DNA of 64,000 bases from CALXVA01 sp944392465 (GTDB lineage Bacteria > Bacillota > Clostridia > TANB77 > CAG-508). The notes beneath the pieces were generated by a model. It searched no databases. It had not been told where the DNA came from and saw only the letters and a program-made list of their open reading frames with translations. Positions 28,563 through 38,427 of this stretch are shown one piece after another; position 1 is the first letter of the stretch; each line of letters starts with the position of its first letter. Position numbers and translations under genes: made by a program. The stretch spans positions 372,001 to 436,000 of the forward strand of contig OZ006978.1 of the NCBI GenBank assembly GCA_963931155.1, written 5' to 3'.

Positions 28563-29159
28563 CTACATGTTTTTCCTTTTTCTATTTTTATTCGCATTGC
28601 TCTTTTTTCGTACAGAGAAACCAAATCTTCCAATTTTTTTACCTAAACTATAGTAATGCCCATTTGAATATGCAATCAAATCACATTTAGAAATATCAAA
28701 AGCACCTTTTTTATCTATATATTTATCATCAGCATCTATCGAAAGCACTTCTGCGATAAACATATGATGACTACCCAATTTTTTAATTTCTTTCACTTTA
28801 CACTCTATACTTACCGGACTTTCCTTTATCAAAGGACATTTTACAAATTGAGCCTTTTCCTTAGTTAGGTTCATTTCTTTAAATTTATCAACTTTAGCTC
28901 CTGTTTTAACACCACACCAATCAGTTGCATATGCTAGTCCCTCATTTGTAAGATTAATAACAAACTCTCTTTGATTTTTTATTAAATTATATGAATACCT
29001 TTCTGGCCTAACAGAAATATAGCACATAGCAGGATTTGTATTAATAATACCAGTCCATGCAACAGTCATAATATTAGATTTCTCCATAGTACCACAAGAA
29101 ACCATAACTGCTGGAAGTGGATATATAAAAGTGCCAGCTTTCCAAACTTTTCTACTCAT
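28563..29159 (-). CDS. Flavin reductase-family protein
   Basis: A 198-residue flavin-binding split-barrel protein. The VMVSCGTMEKSNIMTVAWTG start and CYISVRPERYSYNLI stretch match FMN-binding flavoredoxin/FlaRed proteins, and HHMFIAEVLSI follows. It would reduce or carry FMN, with unknown electron partner. The C-terminal tail is strongly basic (KKSNANKNRKRKN). ATG 29159 has a clear AAGGAGG. It starts 21 bp after the recG stop, so it can be cotranscribed with recG. Confidence 0.9.
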   Translation of the reverse strand: MSRKVWKAGTFIYPLPAVMVSCGTMEKSNIMTVAWTGIINTNPAMCYISVRPERYSYNLIKNQREFVINLTNEGLAYATDWCGVKTGAKVDKFKEMNLTKEKAQFVKCPLIKESPVSIECKVKEIKKLGSHHMFIAEVLSIDADDKYIDKKGAFDISKCDLIAYSNGHYYSLGKKIGRFGFSVRKKSNANKNRKRKNM

Positions 29160-29180
29160 TTTTCCTCCTTCTTTTACAAA

Positions 29181-31232
29181 TTATATGCTTATTCTATTTT
29201 CAAATTTTTCTTCTACTAATTTATGCAATCTTACATTTTCTTCTTTTTCTAACTTTGGATCTATTTCTTCTATTTTTAAAGTTAATTTTTGTACTTCTTT
29301 TAATATTCCTACATCTTCAAACAAATTTGCTATTTTAAATTCTGGAAGTCCATGTTGTCTTGTTCCAAAAAATTCTCCTGACCCACGTAATTCCAAGTCT
29401 TTTTCTGCTACTATAAATCCATTGTCTGTTTGTTTCATTATTTTCATTCTTTCTTTTGTTGTTTTTGAATTTCCCTCATATATTAAAATACAATATGATT
29501 GATATTCTCCTCTTCCTACTCTTCCTCTTAATTGATGTAATTGTGCTAATCCAAAATGTTCTGCATTTTCTACTACCATTATATTTGCATTTGGTACATT
29601 TACTCCTACTTCTATAACTGTGGTTGATACTAATATTTGTATTTTTCCATCCTTAAACTCTTGCATTATTTCATCTTTTTCTTTTTGTTTCATTTTTCCA
29701 TGTAAATATTCCACTCTGAATTCTGGGAATATCACTTCTTGATATTTTTCTGCGAGTTCTGTAACAGATTTAAAATTTTCAAATTCTTCGTTTTCTTCAA
29801 CTAACGGACATACCACATATGCTTGTCTTCCCTCTGAAACATTTTTACGGATAAATTCCTGTACTCTAGTTTCCATATTTTTTGTTACAGGATATGTTTC
29901 TATTACTTTTCTATTTGGAGGAAGTTCGTCTATTATTGAAATATCTAGATCTCCATATAGTATTAATGCAAGTGTTCTAGGAATTGGTGTTGCCGTCATT
30001 ACTAGTACATCTGGGTTCATACCTTTTCCTACAATATTTGCTCTTTGTCTTACTCCAAATCTGTGTTGCTCATCTGTAACAACTAATCCTAGCTTACTAA
30101 ATTCCACATCTTCTACTAAAAGAGCATGTGTTCCTATTAATACATCTATTTTTCCATTTTTTAAATCTTCTAACACTTCTCTTCTCTTTTTTGCTCTCAT
30201 TCCACCTAGCAGTATTTCACACCTTATTCCAAATTGTTCTAATACTTTAGAAAATTCTTGTAAATGTTGTTGTGCTAATATAGCAGTTGGTGCCATTATT
30301 GCTGATTGATATCCACTTTTTGCAGCTTTATATGCTGCAATTACAGATACTATTGTTTTTCCTGAGCCAACATCTCCTTGCAAAAGTCTATTCATAGGCT
30401 TTATGCTTTCCATATCATTATCTATCTCTTCTAGTACTCTTAATTGTGCTTTTGTCAACTTGAAAGGAAGTGAATTAATTACATCTGACATTTTTACATT
30501 TTTATCAAATTTAATGCCATCATCTTCTTTATCATATCTTGACTTTAAACTAGAAAGTGCAAGCTGAACTGTAAGCAATTCTTCAAAAACAAATCTTGTT
30601 CTTGCTTTATTATATGTTTCAAAACTATCAGGAAAATGAATTTTCTTTATTGCTGTATTTAAGTCCATTAAATTATATTGTTTTAAAATATAGTCTGGTA
30701 TGGTTTCTTCCATATTTCCGTCTACTAATTTTAGTCCATTTTCTATTATAGCTCTTATTTTATTTTGTGATAATTTATATGTTAATGGATATATAGGGAT
30801 TATTTTTCCTGTATTTTTATTAAGTCCTTCTTTATCAAAAACCGGTTTTGTCATCTCCACTCTTCCATACTTTATACTTATTTTTCCATAAAACTGATAT
30901 CTTTCTCCTATTTTAAATTTATTTTTCACATATGTTTGATTAAACCAAGTTATTACACAATCTCCTGTATCGTCTCTAACCAACATTTTTAACATTACTT
31001 TATTTCTTGCAAACCTTACTTCACTAACTTTACTAGCACATACAACATCTATTAAAGCTTCTTCTCCATCTATAAGTTCATATATTTTTTTAGGTTTACT
31101 TCTATCTTCATAATTTCTTGGAAAAAACGTGATTAAGTCTTCTAATGTATTAATTCCAAGTTTTTGCAAAAGTACTACATTATTAGGTCCAACACCTTTA
31201 ATATATTGAACACTTTGTTTTAAATCTAACAT
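29181..31232 (-). CDS. recG: ATP-dependent DNA helicase RecG
   Basis: Branch-migrating helicase that regresses stalled forks. A wedge/OB domain (about 55-160) is followed by helicase motifs GDVGSGKT (I), VTDEQHRFGV (II, DEQH), TATPIPRTLA (III) and QLRGRVGRGE (VI). At 683 residues it is full length. ATG 31232 is preceded by GGAGGAATT. Upstream lies a 330-bp AT-rich non-coding gap separating it from the oppositely directed NfeD gene; apart from a -10-like TATAAT at 31527-31532 I see nothing definite there. Confidence 0.97.
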   Translation of the reverse strand: MLDLKQSVQYIKGVGPNNVVLLQKLGINTLEDLITFFPRNYEDRSKPKKIYELIDGEEALIDVVCASKVSEVRFARNKVMLKMLVRDDTGDCVITWFNQTYVKNKFKIGERYQFYGKISIKYGRVEMTKPVFDKEGLNKNTGKIIPIYPLTYKLSQNKIRAIIENGLKLVDGNMEETIPDYILKQYNLMDLNTAIKKIHFPDSFETYNKARTRFVFEELLTVQLALSSLKSRYDKEDDGIKFDKNVKMSDVINSLPFKLTKAQLRVLEEIDNDMESIKPMNRLLQGDVGSGKTIVSVIAAYKAAKSGYQSAIMAPTAILAQQHLQEFSKVLEQFGIRCEILLGGMRAKKRREVLEDLKNGKIDVLIGTHALLVEDVEFSKLGLVVTDEQHRFGVRQRANIVGKGMNPDVLVMTATPIPRTLALILYGDLDISIIDELPPNRKVIETYPVTKNMETRVQEFIRKNVSEGRQAYVVCPLVEENEEFENFKSVTELAEKYQEVIFPEFRVEYLHGKMKQKEKDEIMQEFKDGKIQILVSTTVIEVGVNVPNANIMVVENAEHFGLAQLHQLRGRVGRGEYQSYCILIYEGNSKTTKERMKIMKQTDNGFIVAEKDLELRGSGEFFGTRQHGLPEFKIANLFEDVGILKEVQKLTLKIEEIDPKLEKEENVRLHKLVEEKFENRISI

Positions 31233-31570
31233 AATTCCTCCACATTTGATTATACATATTAAATAAATTTCTATATTTAAAATATGTTTTAGGTTTATAT
31301 TTAATAATCGTTTTTATTTATCAACTAATTATTTATTATAATACAAATCTTTGTTTTGTGTTATTTTATCAAAATCTATTTGTTTTTACAAGTTTTTATG
31401 TTTATTTTATTACTAGATTATGGTTACATATAATTTTTTACCAAAACAAGAATACAATTGTTATTTAATTTATATTATTTTTAGTTTTTTTTAGTTTTTT
31501 CTCTTCCCATTTTATGTAATTTATAGTATAATAGTATATGTATTGATTTTTAGTTTAATTGGAGGTAATT

Positions 31571-32029
31571 ATGTGGGTTTTATGGCTAATTGCTGCTGGC
31601 GTGTTTTTTGTAGTTGAAATGGCAACAGTAGGTTTTTTAGTATTTTGGCTTGGTATTGGCGCTCTTTTAGCAATGATAACAAGTTTTATAACAAGTAATT
31701 TAGCAATTCAATTTGCTGTATTTTTAATATCATCAACAATACTTATTATTTTTACTAAACCTCTTGTAAATAAATTTGTAAGAATTCCAAAAGAAGTAAA
31801 AACAAATGCTTATTCTATTATTGGAAAAAAAGCTATAGTTACAGTTCCTATAAATAATATTGAAGGAAATGGGCAAATAAAAATTGATGGTGATGTTTGG
31901 TCTGCAAAATCTTATAATGATGAAGATATTCCAAAAAATGCAGAAGTAGAAATAGTAGAAATAGATGGTGTTAGAGCAGTAGTAAAACTTCCAGTAGAAG
32001 CAAAAGAAGAAGTAAGTGCTACAATGTAA
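31571..32029 (+). CDS. NfeD-family membrane protein
   Basis: Short NfeD homologue, 152 residues. Three hydrophobic helices (about 2-20, 27-45, 50-70) are followed by a C-terminal OB-fold (IIGKKAIVTVPI to the end). NfeD proteins pair with SPFH/flotillin-type proteins in membrane microdomains. The ATG at 31571 has GGAGG just upstream; the TTG at 31559 is in front of that site. A -10-like TATAAT is at 31527-31532. The SPFH gene follows 117 bp downstream, which supports the pairing. Confidence 0.9.
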   Translation: MWVLWLIAAGVFFVVEMATVGFLVFWLGIGALLAMITSFITSNLAIQFAVFLISSTILIIFTKPLVNKFVRIPKEVKTNAYSIIGKKAIVTVPINNIEGNGQIKIDGDVWSAKSYNDEDIPKNAEVEIVEIDGVRAVVKLPVEAKEEVSATM

Positions 32030-32146
32030 TATTAATTAAAAAATATAAATAAAATTATTGTAGCAAAACAAATTATAGTTTTTAGTAATGTTTTTAATTT
32101 TATTAAATATATATCAAATAAAATATACCAAATAGGAGGATTTTAT

Positions 32147-33154
32147 ATGTGGTTTTTTGTTGTATTATTAATTTTAATACTTATTATTGCATTTAAAACG
32201 ATTAAAATAGTAAAACAAGCTGAAGTATACATTATAGAAAGGTTAGGTAAATTCTATAAAATAGCTGATGCAGGTCTTACAATTATTGTTCCATTTATTG
32301 ATCATGTTCGTAGTGTAGTTAGCTTAAAACAACAAACAATGGATATTCCACCACAAGGTGTTATTACAAAAGATAATGTTACTATTACAATAGATACAGT
32401 TGTATTTTACAAAGTAACAGATCCAGCAAAAGCAGTTTATGAAATTCAAAGTTTGAAAAAAGGTATTGAATACTTAGCAATTACAACAATTCGTGATATT
32501 GTTGGTAAAATGGACTTAGACTCAACATTTAGTTCTCGTGATGCTATTAATGATAAATTAAGAGTTATTCTTGATGAAGCAACAGATCAATGGGGATGCA
32601 AAATTGATAGAGTTGAAATAAAAGATATTACTCCACCTGCAGATATTAGAGATGCAATGGAAAAACAAATGAATGCAGAAAGAAATAAAAGAGCTTTAAT
32701 CCTTCAAGCCGAAGGTGAAAGACAATCTGCAATCACTCTTGCTGAAGGTAAAAAAGAAGCTGCTATACTTGAAGCAGAAGCTGATAGAGAAGCAAGAATA
32801 AGAAGAGCAGCCGGTGAAGCTGAAGCTATAAAGAAGGTTGCTGAAGCTAAAGCTGAAGAAGTACATATGGTTTATGATGCTATGATGAAAGCAAAACCAG
32901 ATGAAAAATTAGTTCAATTAAAATCATTAGAAGCATTAAAAGAAGTTGCAAATGGAGAAGCTAATAAAGTATTTATTCCATTTGAAGCAACTAGTGCATT
33001 ATCAAGTTTAGGTGCTGCAGCTGAAATGTTTAGGCCAGATAAAAAAAGAAGTAAAAGAAATCAAATAGTTGATGCTACTGATAATATAGACATTCAAGAT
33101 AACATTATTGATACTGATAATAATAATCCAAATAATGTTACAATAGAAGGATAA
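32147..33154 (+). CDS. SPFH/band-7 membrane protein (QmcA/stomatin-like)
   Basis: A 335-residue membrane scaffold protein. One N-terminal helix (2-20) is followed by the SPFH domain (about 20-180, including PFIDHVRSVVSLKQQTMDIPPQ), then a long Ala/Glu-rich coiled coil (about 185-265, EGERQSAITLAEGKKEAAILEAE) and an acidic Asn/Asp-rich tail. It likely assembles into rings or domains in the cytoplasmic membrane with the NfeD partner encoded just upstream. RBS AGGAGG. A terminator follows. Confidence 0.93.
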   Translation: MWFFVVLLILILIIAFKTIKIVKQAEVYIIERLGKFYKIADAGLTIIVPFIDHVRSVVSLKQQTMDIPPQGVITKDNVTITIDTVVFYKVTDPAKAVYEIQSLKKGIEYLAITTIRDIVGKMDLDSTFSSRDAINDKLRVILDEATDQWGCKIDRVEIKDITPPADIRDAMEKQMNAERNKRALILQAEGERQSAITLAEGKKEAAILEAEADREARIRRAAGEAEAIKKVAEAKAEEVHMVYDAMMKAKPDEKLVQLKSLEALKEVANGEANKVFIPFEATSALSSLGAAAEMFRPDKKRSKRNQIVDATDNIDIQDNIIDTDNNNPNNVTIEG

Positions 33155-33177
33155 TTATAATAAATAATATATATTAT

Positions 33178-33252
33178 AAAAGTGACTTTTATGAAACGAG
33201 TTTTTAATATTAATTTTTAATATCTAAGCTCATTTCGCAAAAGTCACTTTTT
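33178..33252. terminator. Bidirectional terminator after the SPFH gene
   Basis: AAAAGTGACTTTT (33178-33190) pairs with AAAAGTCACTTTT (33239-33251), with further inner pairing (GAAACGAG/CTCATTTC). A and T runs flank both sides. Confidence 0.75.
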
Positions 33253-33354
33253 ATTTTTTTCACTTTTTTTACTTACTTTTTTATTTGTTTTTTTACTTCA
33301 ACCTTAATTATTTACATTAATTAGTGCATTTTTTAACTATGTTTTTTTATCATC

Positions 33355-34599
33355 TTATTTCGCATTATCTTTTTTCCAATCTAAATATTTAGTTCCAAGC
33401 ATCTTATCTGGTAAATATTGTTGTTCAACATAATGTCCTGGATAATCATGAGGATATTTATAACCTTCATGATAACCAAGCTCTTTCATTCCCTCTGCAG
33501 GAGCATTTCTAATATGCATTGGAATTTCTCCAGTATCTTTTGTTTCTACATCCTGTAATGCATTATTTATTGCCATATATGTAGCATTTGACTTAGGTGC
33601 TAAAGCAACATATGATGCCGCTTCAGATAGAATTATTCTAGCTTCTGGCATTCCTATCATGTTAACAGCCTGCATTGCAGATGTTGCTATAACTAATGCA
33701 TTAGGGTCCGCAAGCCCCACATCTTCAGATGCACATATAACTATTCTCCTCGCAATAAATACAGGGTCTTCTCCTCCATTAATTGCTCTAGCTAAATAAA
33801 AAATTGCGGCATCAGGGTCACTACCTCTCATTGATTTTATAAAAGCACTAATATTATCATAATGGCTATCTCCATTTTTATCAAATACAGCTTTTCTTTG
33901 TTGTACACATTCTTTTGCAATTTCATTTGTTATATGTATATAACCATCTTTATCCATCTCAGTTGTAAGTACTGCTATTTCTAAACCATTTAATGCTGTT
34001 CTTACATCTCCATTAGAAACTTCTGCTATTTTTCTTAAAGTATCATCTTCTATTTTTATATTATAGCTTGCAAGCCCTTCTTCACTTTCTAAAGCCCTTT
34101 TTAAAACTTTATATATATCGTTTTCTGTAAGTGGATTTAATTTACAAACCATAGATCTAGATATTAAAGCTTTATTTACTTCAAAATATGGGTTTTCGGT
34201 TGTTGCTCCTATTAAAATAACAGTTCCATTTTCTACATACGGCAATAATGCATCTTGTTGTAATTTATTAAATCTATGTATTTCATCAATAAATAATATA
34301 CATCTACCACTAGGATTTAAAAGCAAATTACTAGCCTCTTCAATTGCTTGCTTTATATCTCCTATTCCAGATGTTACAGCATTAATCCTTGTAAATTTAT
34401 ATTTTGTTGTATTACTTATTACTCTTGCTAATGATGTTTTTCCACAACCAGGAGGTCCCCAAAGTATAATGCTCGATAATCTATCTGCTTTAATTGTTCT
34501 ATATAATATTTTATCTTTTCCTAAAATATGTTCCTGCCCAACATATTCATCTAAAGTTTTTGGTCTCATTCTATATGCTAATGGCTTACTTAAATCCAT
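33355..34599 (-). CDS. rarA: Replication-associated recombination protein A
   Basis: AAA+ ATPase (MgsA/WRNIP1 family) that acts at stalled replication forks. Motifs: GPPGCGKTSLA (Walker A, about 49-59), FIDEIHRFNK (Walker B), GATTENPYFEVN (sensor 1) and a C-terminal tetramerisation domain ending KYLDWKK. At 414 residues it is typical. It lies 80 bp downstream of ruvA on the same strand; no ruvB is present here. Confidence 0.94.
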   Translation of the reverse strand: MDLSKPLAYRMRPKTLDEYVGQEHILGKDKILYRTIKADRLSSIILWGPPGCGKTSLARVISNTTKYKFTRINAVTSGIGDIKQAIEEASNLLLNPSGRCILFIDEIHRFNKLQQDALLPYVENGTVILIGATTENPYFEVNKALISRSMVCKLNPLTENDIYKVLKRALESEEGLASYNIKIEDDTLRKIAEVSNGDVRTALNGLEIAVLTTEMDKDGYIHITNEIAKECVQQRKAVFDKNGDSHYDNISAFIKSMRGSDPDAAIFYLARAINGGEDPVFIARRIVICASEDVGLADPNALVIATSAMQAVNMIGMPEARIILSEAASYVALAPKSNATYMAINNALQDVETKDTGEIPMHIRNAPAEGMKELGYHEGYKYPHDYPGHYVEQQYLPDKMLGTKYLDWKKDNAK

Positions 34600-34678
34600 A
34601 TTGTTTCAACCTTTCTTAATTAAATAATACTTTTATATTTTATATATTTTTTTATAACTCTTTTTTCATTATTATTTA

Positions 34679-35281
34679 CTACATTCCTAAATATTTTAGG
34701 CTCTTTTTTATTATTTCCTCTACTGAATCATCTCTAATATCAATTTTCGCTAAAACAACTTCCACATCTCTTCTTGAATAACCTAATACTTGTAATGCTT
34801 CTATTGCATCTTTAGTTTTATCATTATTTATATAATTATTATTTACACTAATTACTTCTTCAGCTTGCACCGCTTCTTCAGTTTTCATTTTATCTTTTAG
34901 CTCTAATACCATTCGTTGTGCAGATTTTGCTCCAATTCCCGGTAATTTTTTTAAAGTATTAATATCTCCTGAAATGATAGCAAGTGCAAAACTAGAAGGT
35001 GAAATATTTGCTAAAATTGTAAGTGCAGATTTTGCTCCAATTCCACTTACGCCAAGCAATTGTTCAAACATTCTTAATTCCTCATTTGTGCAAAAACCAT
35101 ATAAACTTATATCATCCTCTCTAACCCTCATATATGTATAAATTTTTACACTATTTCCTGTTTCATCTAATCTACTAATTGAGTTAGAAGACATAAACAC
35201 TTTGTATCCTATACCTCCTACATCAATTACAACATAATCTATACTCTTTACTTCCAAATTTCCTTTTAAATATGATATCAT
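34679..35281 (-). CDS. ruvA: Holliday junction DNA helicase subunit RuvA
   Basis: Binds four-way junctions and loads RuvB. An OB-fold (1-65, YLKGNLEVKSIDYVVIDVGGIGYKV) precedes tandem helix-hairpin-helix motifs (LLGVSGIGAKSAL and LKKLPGIGAKSAQRMV). The flexible linker and C-terminal RuvB-binding three-helix domain (VLGYSRRDVE) follow. At 200 residues it is normal. Usually ruvA is next to ruvB; here rarA takes that place. Confidence 0.95.
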   Translation of the reverse strand: MISYLKGNLEVKSIDYVVIDVGGIGYKVFMSSNSISRLDETGNSVKIYTYMRVREDDISLYGFCTNEELRMFEQLLGVSGIGAKSALTILANISPSSFALAIISGDINTLKKLPGIGAKSAQRMVLELKDKMKTEEAVQAEEVISVNNNYINNDKTKDAIEALQVLGYSRRDVEVVLAKIDIRDDSVEEIIKKSLKYLGM

Positions 35282-35368
35282 CTATATTCGCCCTCCATTT
35301 TTCACTTTAGTTATTTTAACATATTTCTCAGAAAAATCAATATCATATACAAAATTTTGTTTGTTTTA

Positions 35369-35397
35369 TTGATATGTTTTATTTAGCATGATATAAT
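35369..35397 (+). promoter_or_regulatory. Vegetative-type promoter of tcdA
   Basis: TTGATA (35369-35374), 17-bp spacer, TATAAT (35392-35397), 44 bp before the tcdA start. Confidence 0.7.
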
Positions 35398-35441
35398 ATC
35401 AGTATTAATTTTGCAAATAAATATAGGAGAATAATATAAAT

Positions 35442-36131
35442 ATGGAAACAGAAAATTGGTTAGATAGAACAGAAAAATTAATAAGCCAAGAAAATGTTGC
35501 AAAACTAAAAAATAGTACAATTGCCCTATTTGGACTTGGTGGTGTTGGTTCTTATGTTTTAGAAGCATTAGCACGAAGTGGAATACAAAATTTAATTATT
35601 ATTGATAAAGATGTAATTGATATAACTAACATAAATAGGCAACTTCTTGCCACACATTCTACTATTGGCAAATCTAAAGTTGATGTGGCTAAAGAAAGAA
35701 TTTTAGACATTAATCCTAATTGCAATGTTACAGCAATTAAAGAATTTGTCTCAAAAGAAAATATAGAAAATATGCTTGTTGGAATTAAAATAGATTATAT
35801 TGTAGATGCAATAGATACAGTCATTTCTAAACTTGGTATAATAGAGTATGCATACAATAATTATATTAAAATAATATCATGCATGGGAACAGGAAATAAA
35901 CTTGATGCAAGTAAATTTGAAATTACTGATATTAATAAAACTTCAGTATGTCCTCTTGCAAAAGTTATACGTAAAGAACTTAGAAATCTTAATATTCCAA
36001 AATTAAAAGTTCTATATTCAAATGAAGAACCTATTAATCAAAAATCCTCTACCCCTGCTAGTATAAGTTTCGTACCTTCTGTTGCTGGTCTACTTATTGC
36101 AGGTGAAGTTATAAGAGATTTAATTGTTTAA
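35442..36131 (+). CDS. tcdA: tRNA threonylcarbamoyladenosine dehydratase
   Basis: E1-like enzyme that cyclises t6A37 of tRNA to ct6A using ATP. The nucleotide-binding motif GLGGVGSYVLEALARSGI is at about residues 30-47, followed by DKDVIDITNINRQ and the VDAIDTVISK stretch; the C-terminal SFVPSVAGLLIAGEVI is typical. Length of 229 residues is normal. ATG 35442 follows TAGGAGAATAATATAA. A strong promoter precedes it. Confidence 0.94.
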   Translation: METENWLDRTEKLISQENVAKLKNSTIALFGLGGVGSYVLEALARSGIQNLIIIDKDVIDITNINRQLLATHSTIGKSKVDVAKERILDINPNCNVTAIKEFVSKENIENMLVGIKIDYIVDAIDTVISKLGIIEYAYNNYIKIISCMGTGNKLDASKFEITDINKTSVCPLAKVIRKELRNLNIPKLKVLYSNEEPINQKSSTPASISFVPSVAGLLIAGEVIRDLIV

Positions 36132-36232
36132 AGTTGCTATTTTTTTTATTAAAAGACTTGTAATTTCTTGGTTTTTGTGATAAACTTATAAATAGTCAGT
36201 TTTATTTTAGCATATAGGAGGTGCAAAAAATT

Positions 36233-36430
36233 ATGGCAAAATGCGAAATTTGTGAAAAATCAATAGCTCACGGAAATAAAATAAGTATAGCTCGTTCTCA
36301 CGTAAGTAGAAGATCTTCTAGAACATTTAAACCAAATTTAAGAAGAGTAAAAGCAATAGTTAATGGAGATACAAAAACTATTTCTGTATGTGCAAAATGT
36401 TTACGTTCTGGAAAAGTAACAAGAGCTTAA
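36233..36430 (+). CDS. rpmB: 50S ribosomal protein L28
   Basis: A 65-residue zinc-binding form of L28, with Cys pairs in MAKCEICEK and VCAKCLRSG. Family signatures HVSRRSSRTFKPNLRRVKA are present. The ATG at 36233 is preceded by TAGGAGGTG; the GTG at 36221 belongs to that binding site. It is a single-gene unit ended by the hairpin at 36480. Confidence 0.96.
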   Translation: MAKCEICEKSIAHGNKISIARSHVSRRSSRTFKPNLRRVKAIVNGDTKTISVCAKCLRSGKVTRA

Positions 36431-36479
36431 GTTATGATTTTTAATTCATAATTTATATATATTTTATTACGCGTAATAA

Positions 36480-36506
36480 AATGTAGGGTTGTCCTACATT
36501 TTTTTA
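36480..36506 (+). terminator. Terminator after rpmB
   Basis: AATGTAGG (36480-36487) and CCTACATT (36493-36500) form an 8-bp stem followed by a T run. An ATTACGCGTAAT palindrome lies just before it. Confidence 0.85.
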
Positions 36507-36539
36507 TTTTCTCCCCTTTTTTATTTATTTTATAAATTT

Positions 36540-36567
36540 GTATATTTTGAAAATTATTGGAAAATAT
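36540..36567 (+). promoter_or_regulatory. Possible forespore (SigF/SigG-type) promoter before dodecin-spoVA
   Basis: GTATA (36540-36544), 14 bp, then GGAAAATAT (36559-36567), which loosely fits the GYATA / GGnnAnnnT pattern of forespore sigma factors. The match is imperfect in AT-rich DNA and is offered only because spoVA operons are forespore-expressed. Confidence 0.25.
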
Positions 36568-36602
36568 ATTACTAAATTTATAAAATGGAGGTTGATTTTT
36601 AA

Positions 36603-36818
36603 TTGGGAATTGAAAAACATTTAAGTATAACTGGCACATCAAGTGTTTCATGGAAAGATGCTGTAGTTCAAGCAGTATCAGAAGCTTCTAAAACAATAGA
36701 TTATCTTTCTTCTGTTAGAGTTATAGATCAAAGAGCAAAAATAGATGGAAAAAAGCTTGTTCAATATTATGTAGATTTAGATTTGTCTTTTGTTATTGAC
36801 AGAGATAGGGATAATTAA
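36603..36818 (+). CDS. Dodecin-family flavin-binding protein
   Basis: A 71-residue protein matching dodecin: TGTSSVSWKDAVVQAVSEASKTI followed by VRVIDQRAKIDGKKLVQYYVDLDLSF. Dodecins form hollow dodecamers that store flavin or CoA. The start is TTG at 36603 with GGAGGTTG upstream. It sits 57 bp before spoVAC on the same strand with no clear terminator between, so it may be part of the spoVA transcript. The flavin-stacking Trp is seen in SWKD. Confidence 0.85.
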   Translation: MGIEKHLSITGTSSVSWKDAVVQAVSEASKTIDYLSSVRVIDQRAKIDGKKLVQYYVDLDLSFVIDRDRDN

Positions 36819-36875
36819 TAAAAATATTTTGTGCCTTTTCATGTAATTTTAAAGGCAAGAAAGGATTAAATAAAA

Positions 36876-37319
36876 GTGAAAAAAATAGAAACAAAACAAG
36901 AATATCTAAATTATGTAGATAAAAAGTCTCCCAACTCCCCTATTTTAAAGAATTGTTTTAATGCATTTTGGGTTGGTGGCTTAATTTGTTCCATTGGACA
37001 AATAATTTTTGATTTTTGCAAATATAAAGGTTTTGATGATACAGCATGTTCCACTATTGTATCAATTGTTTTAATAGGACTTGCAGCCATTTTAACTGGT
37101 CTAAATATATTTAACAAAATAGGAAAATTTGCAGGTGCAGGTTCTCTTGTACCCATCACAGGTTTTGCCAACTCAATAGTTTCTCCTGCAATTGAATATA
37201 AGTCTGAAGGATATGTAATGGGTGTTGGAGGCAAAATGTTTACTGTTGCAGGTCCAGTTCTTGTGTATGGAATTTCTACATCTATTATAGTTGGAATTAT
37301 AGCTACATTTTTTGTATAA
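36876..37319 (+). CDS. spoVAC: Stage V sporulation protein AC
   Basis: Membrane channel component that moves dipicolinic acid and opens on germination. The 147-residue protein has about four membrane helices starting near residue 28 (FNAFWVGGLICSIGQIIFDF) and the PITGFANSIVSPAIEYKSEG loop typical of SpoVAC. The start is GTG 36876 with AAGGATT upstream. Order AC-AD-AE is conserved. It should be expressed in the forespore and sit in the spore inner membrane. Confidence 0.95.
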   Translation: MKKIETKQEYLNYVDKKSPNSPILKNCFNAFWVGGLICSIGQIIFDFCKYKGFDDTACSTIVSIVLIGLAAILTGLNIFNKIGKFAGAGSLVPITGFANSIVSPAIEYKSEGYVMGVGGKMFTVAGPVLVYGISTSIIVGIIATFFV

Positions 37320-37394
37320 GGAGGCAAAAGGTTGAAAAAGTACTAATTCTTTTCCAACCAGATTTGTACTCTCCGGAAAGGAATGAGATTAATT

Positions 37395-38411
37395 ATGAAT
37401 AAAGTAGGTACTCAAACAATAATGTTTAGCAACCCACCATATATTTTAGAAACCTCATCAATTGTTGGACCAAAAGAAGCAGATGGTCCTCTTGCTAAAT
37501 ACTTCGACCAGTGTTTGGAAGATGAGTTTTGGGGCGAAAAAACTTGGGAAAAAGCTGAAAGTAAAATAATTAAAGAAAATTCTAATAATGTTATTTCTAA
37601 ATCAGGTATTTCTGCTACACAAATAGATTATTGCTTTGCAGGAGATTTATTAAATCAATGTATTTCATCAAGCTTTGGATTAAGAGAGATAAATATACCT
37701 TTTTTCGGCATATTTGGAGCTTGCTCTACTTTTGTTGAAGGTATGTCTCTTGGAAGTATATTTATAGATAGTGGAGCTGCCAAAAAAGTGTTATGCACTA
37801 CATCTAGCCACTTTTGTAGTGCTGAAAAACAATTTAGATTTCCTTTAGAACTTGGAAACCAAAGACCGCCTACCGCTCAATGGACTGTTACTGGATCTGG
37901 GTCTGCCATATTATCTGATGAAAATATGAACAAACAATGTCCTAGAATTACCTGCATTACACCTGGAAAAATTGTTGATATGGGCGTAAAAGATGCAAAT
38001 AATATGGGTGCTGCTATGGCACCTGCTGCTTTAGATACATTGATTACACATTTTAGAGATACAGGAAGAAAGCCAAGTTTTTATGATGCGATTATTACAG
38101 GGGATTTAGGTCATGTTGGAAAAGAAATATTAACAGAAATGGCTGAAACTAAAGGATACAATATAAAAAACAATTATAATGATTGTGGTGTTTTAATTTT
38201 TGATAAAGACAAACAAGATACCCATGCAGGCGGTAGTGGCTGTGGCTGTATAGCTTCTGTATTTTCTGGATATTTGTATAAAATGCTTAATGAACATAAA
38301 TTAAATAGAATTTTATTAATAGCAACTGGTGCATTAATGAATGCTACCTCATCACAGCAAGGGGAAAGTATACCAGGAATTGCTCATGCTATAGCAATAG
38401 AAAATTTATAG
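37395..38411 (+). CDS. spoVAD: Stage V sporulation protein AD
   Basis: Dipicolinic-acid-binding protein with a thiolase-like fold, needed for DPA uptake into the spore. The start MNKVGTQTIMFSNPPY and TSSIVGPKEADGPL match SpoVAD, as do GIFGACSTFVEGMS and GGSGCGCIASV. I chose ATG 37395 (338 residues) because GGAAAGGA lies before it and the N-terminus aligns with known SpoVAD; ATG 37383 touches the binding site. Placed between spoVAC and spoVAE. Confidence 0.95.
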   Translation: MNKVGTQTIMFSNPPYILETSSIVGPKEADGPLAKYFDQCLEDEFWGEKTWEKAESKIIKENSNNVISKSGISATQIDYCFAGDLLNQCISSSFGLREINIPFFGIFGACSTFVEGMSLGSIFIDSGAAKKVLCTTSSHFCSAEKQFRFPLELGNQRPPTAQWTVTGSGSAILSDENMNKQCPRITCITPGKIVDMGVKDANNMGAAMAPAALDTLITHFRDTGRKPSFYDAIITGDLGHVGKEILTEMAETKGYNIKNNYNDCGVLIFDKDKQDTHAGGSGCGCIASVFSGYLYKMLNEHKLNRILLIATGALMNATSSQQGESIPGIAHAIAIENL

Positions 38412-38427
38412 ATAAGGAGTTATATTT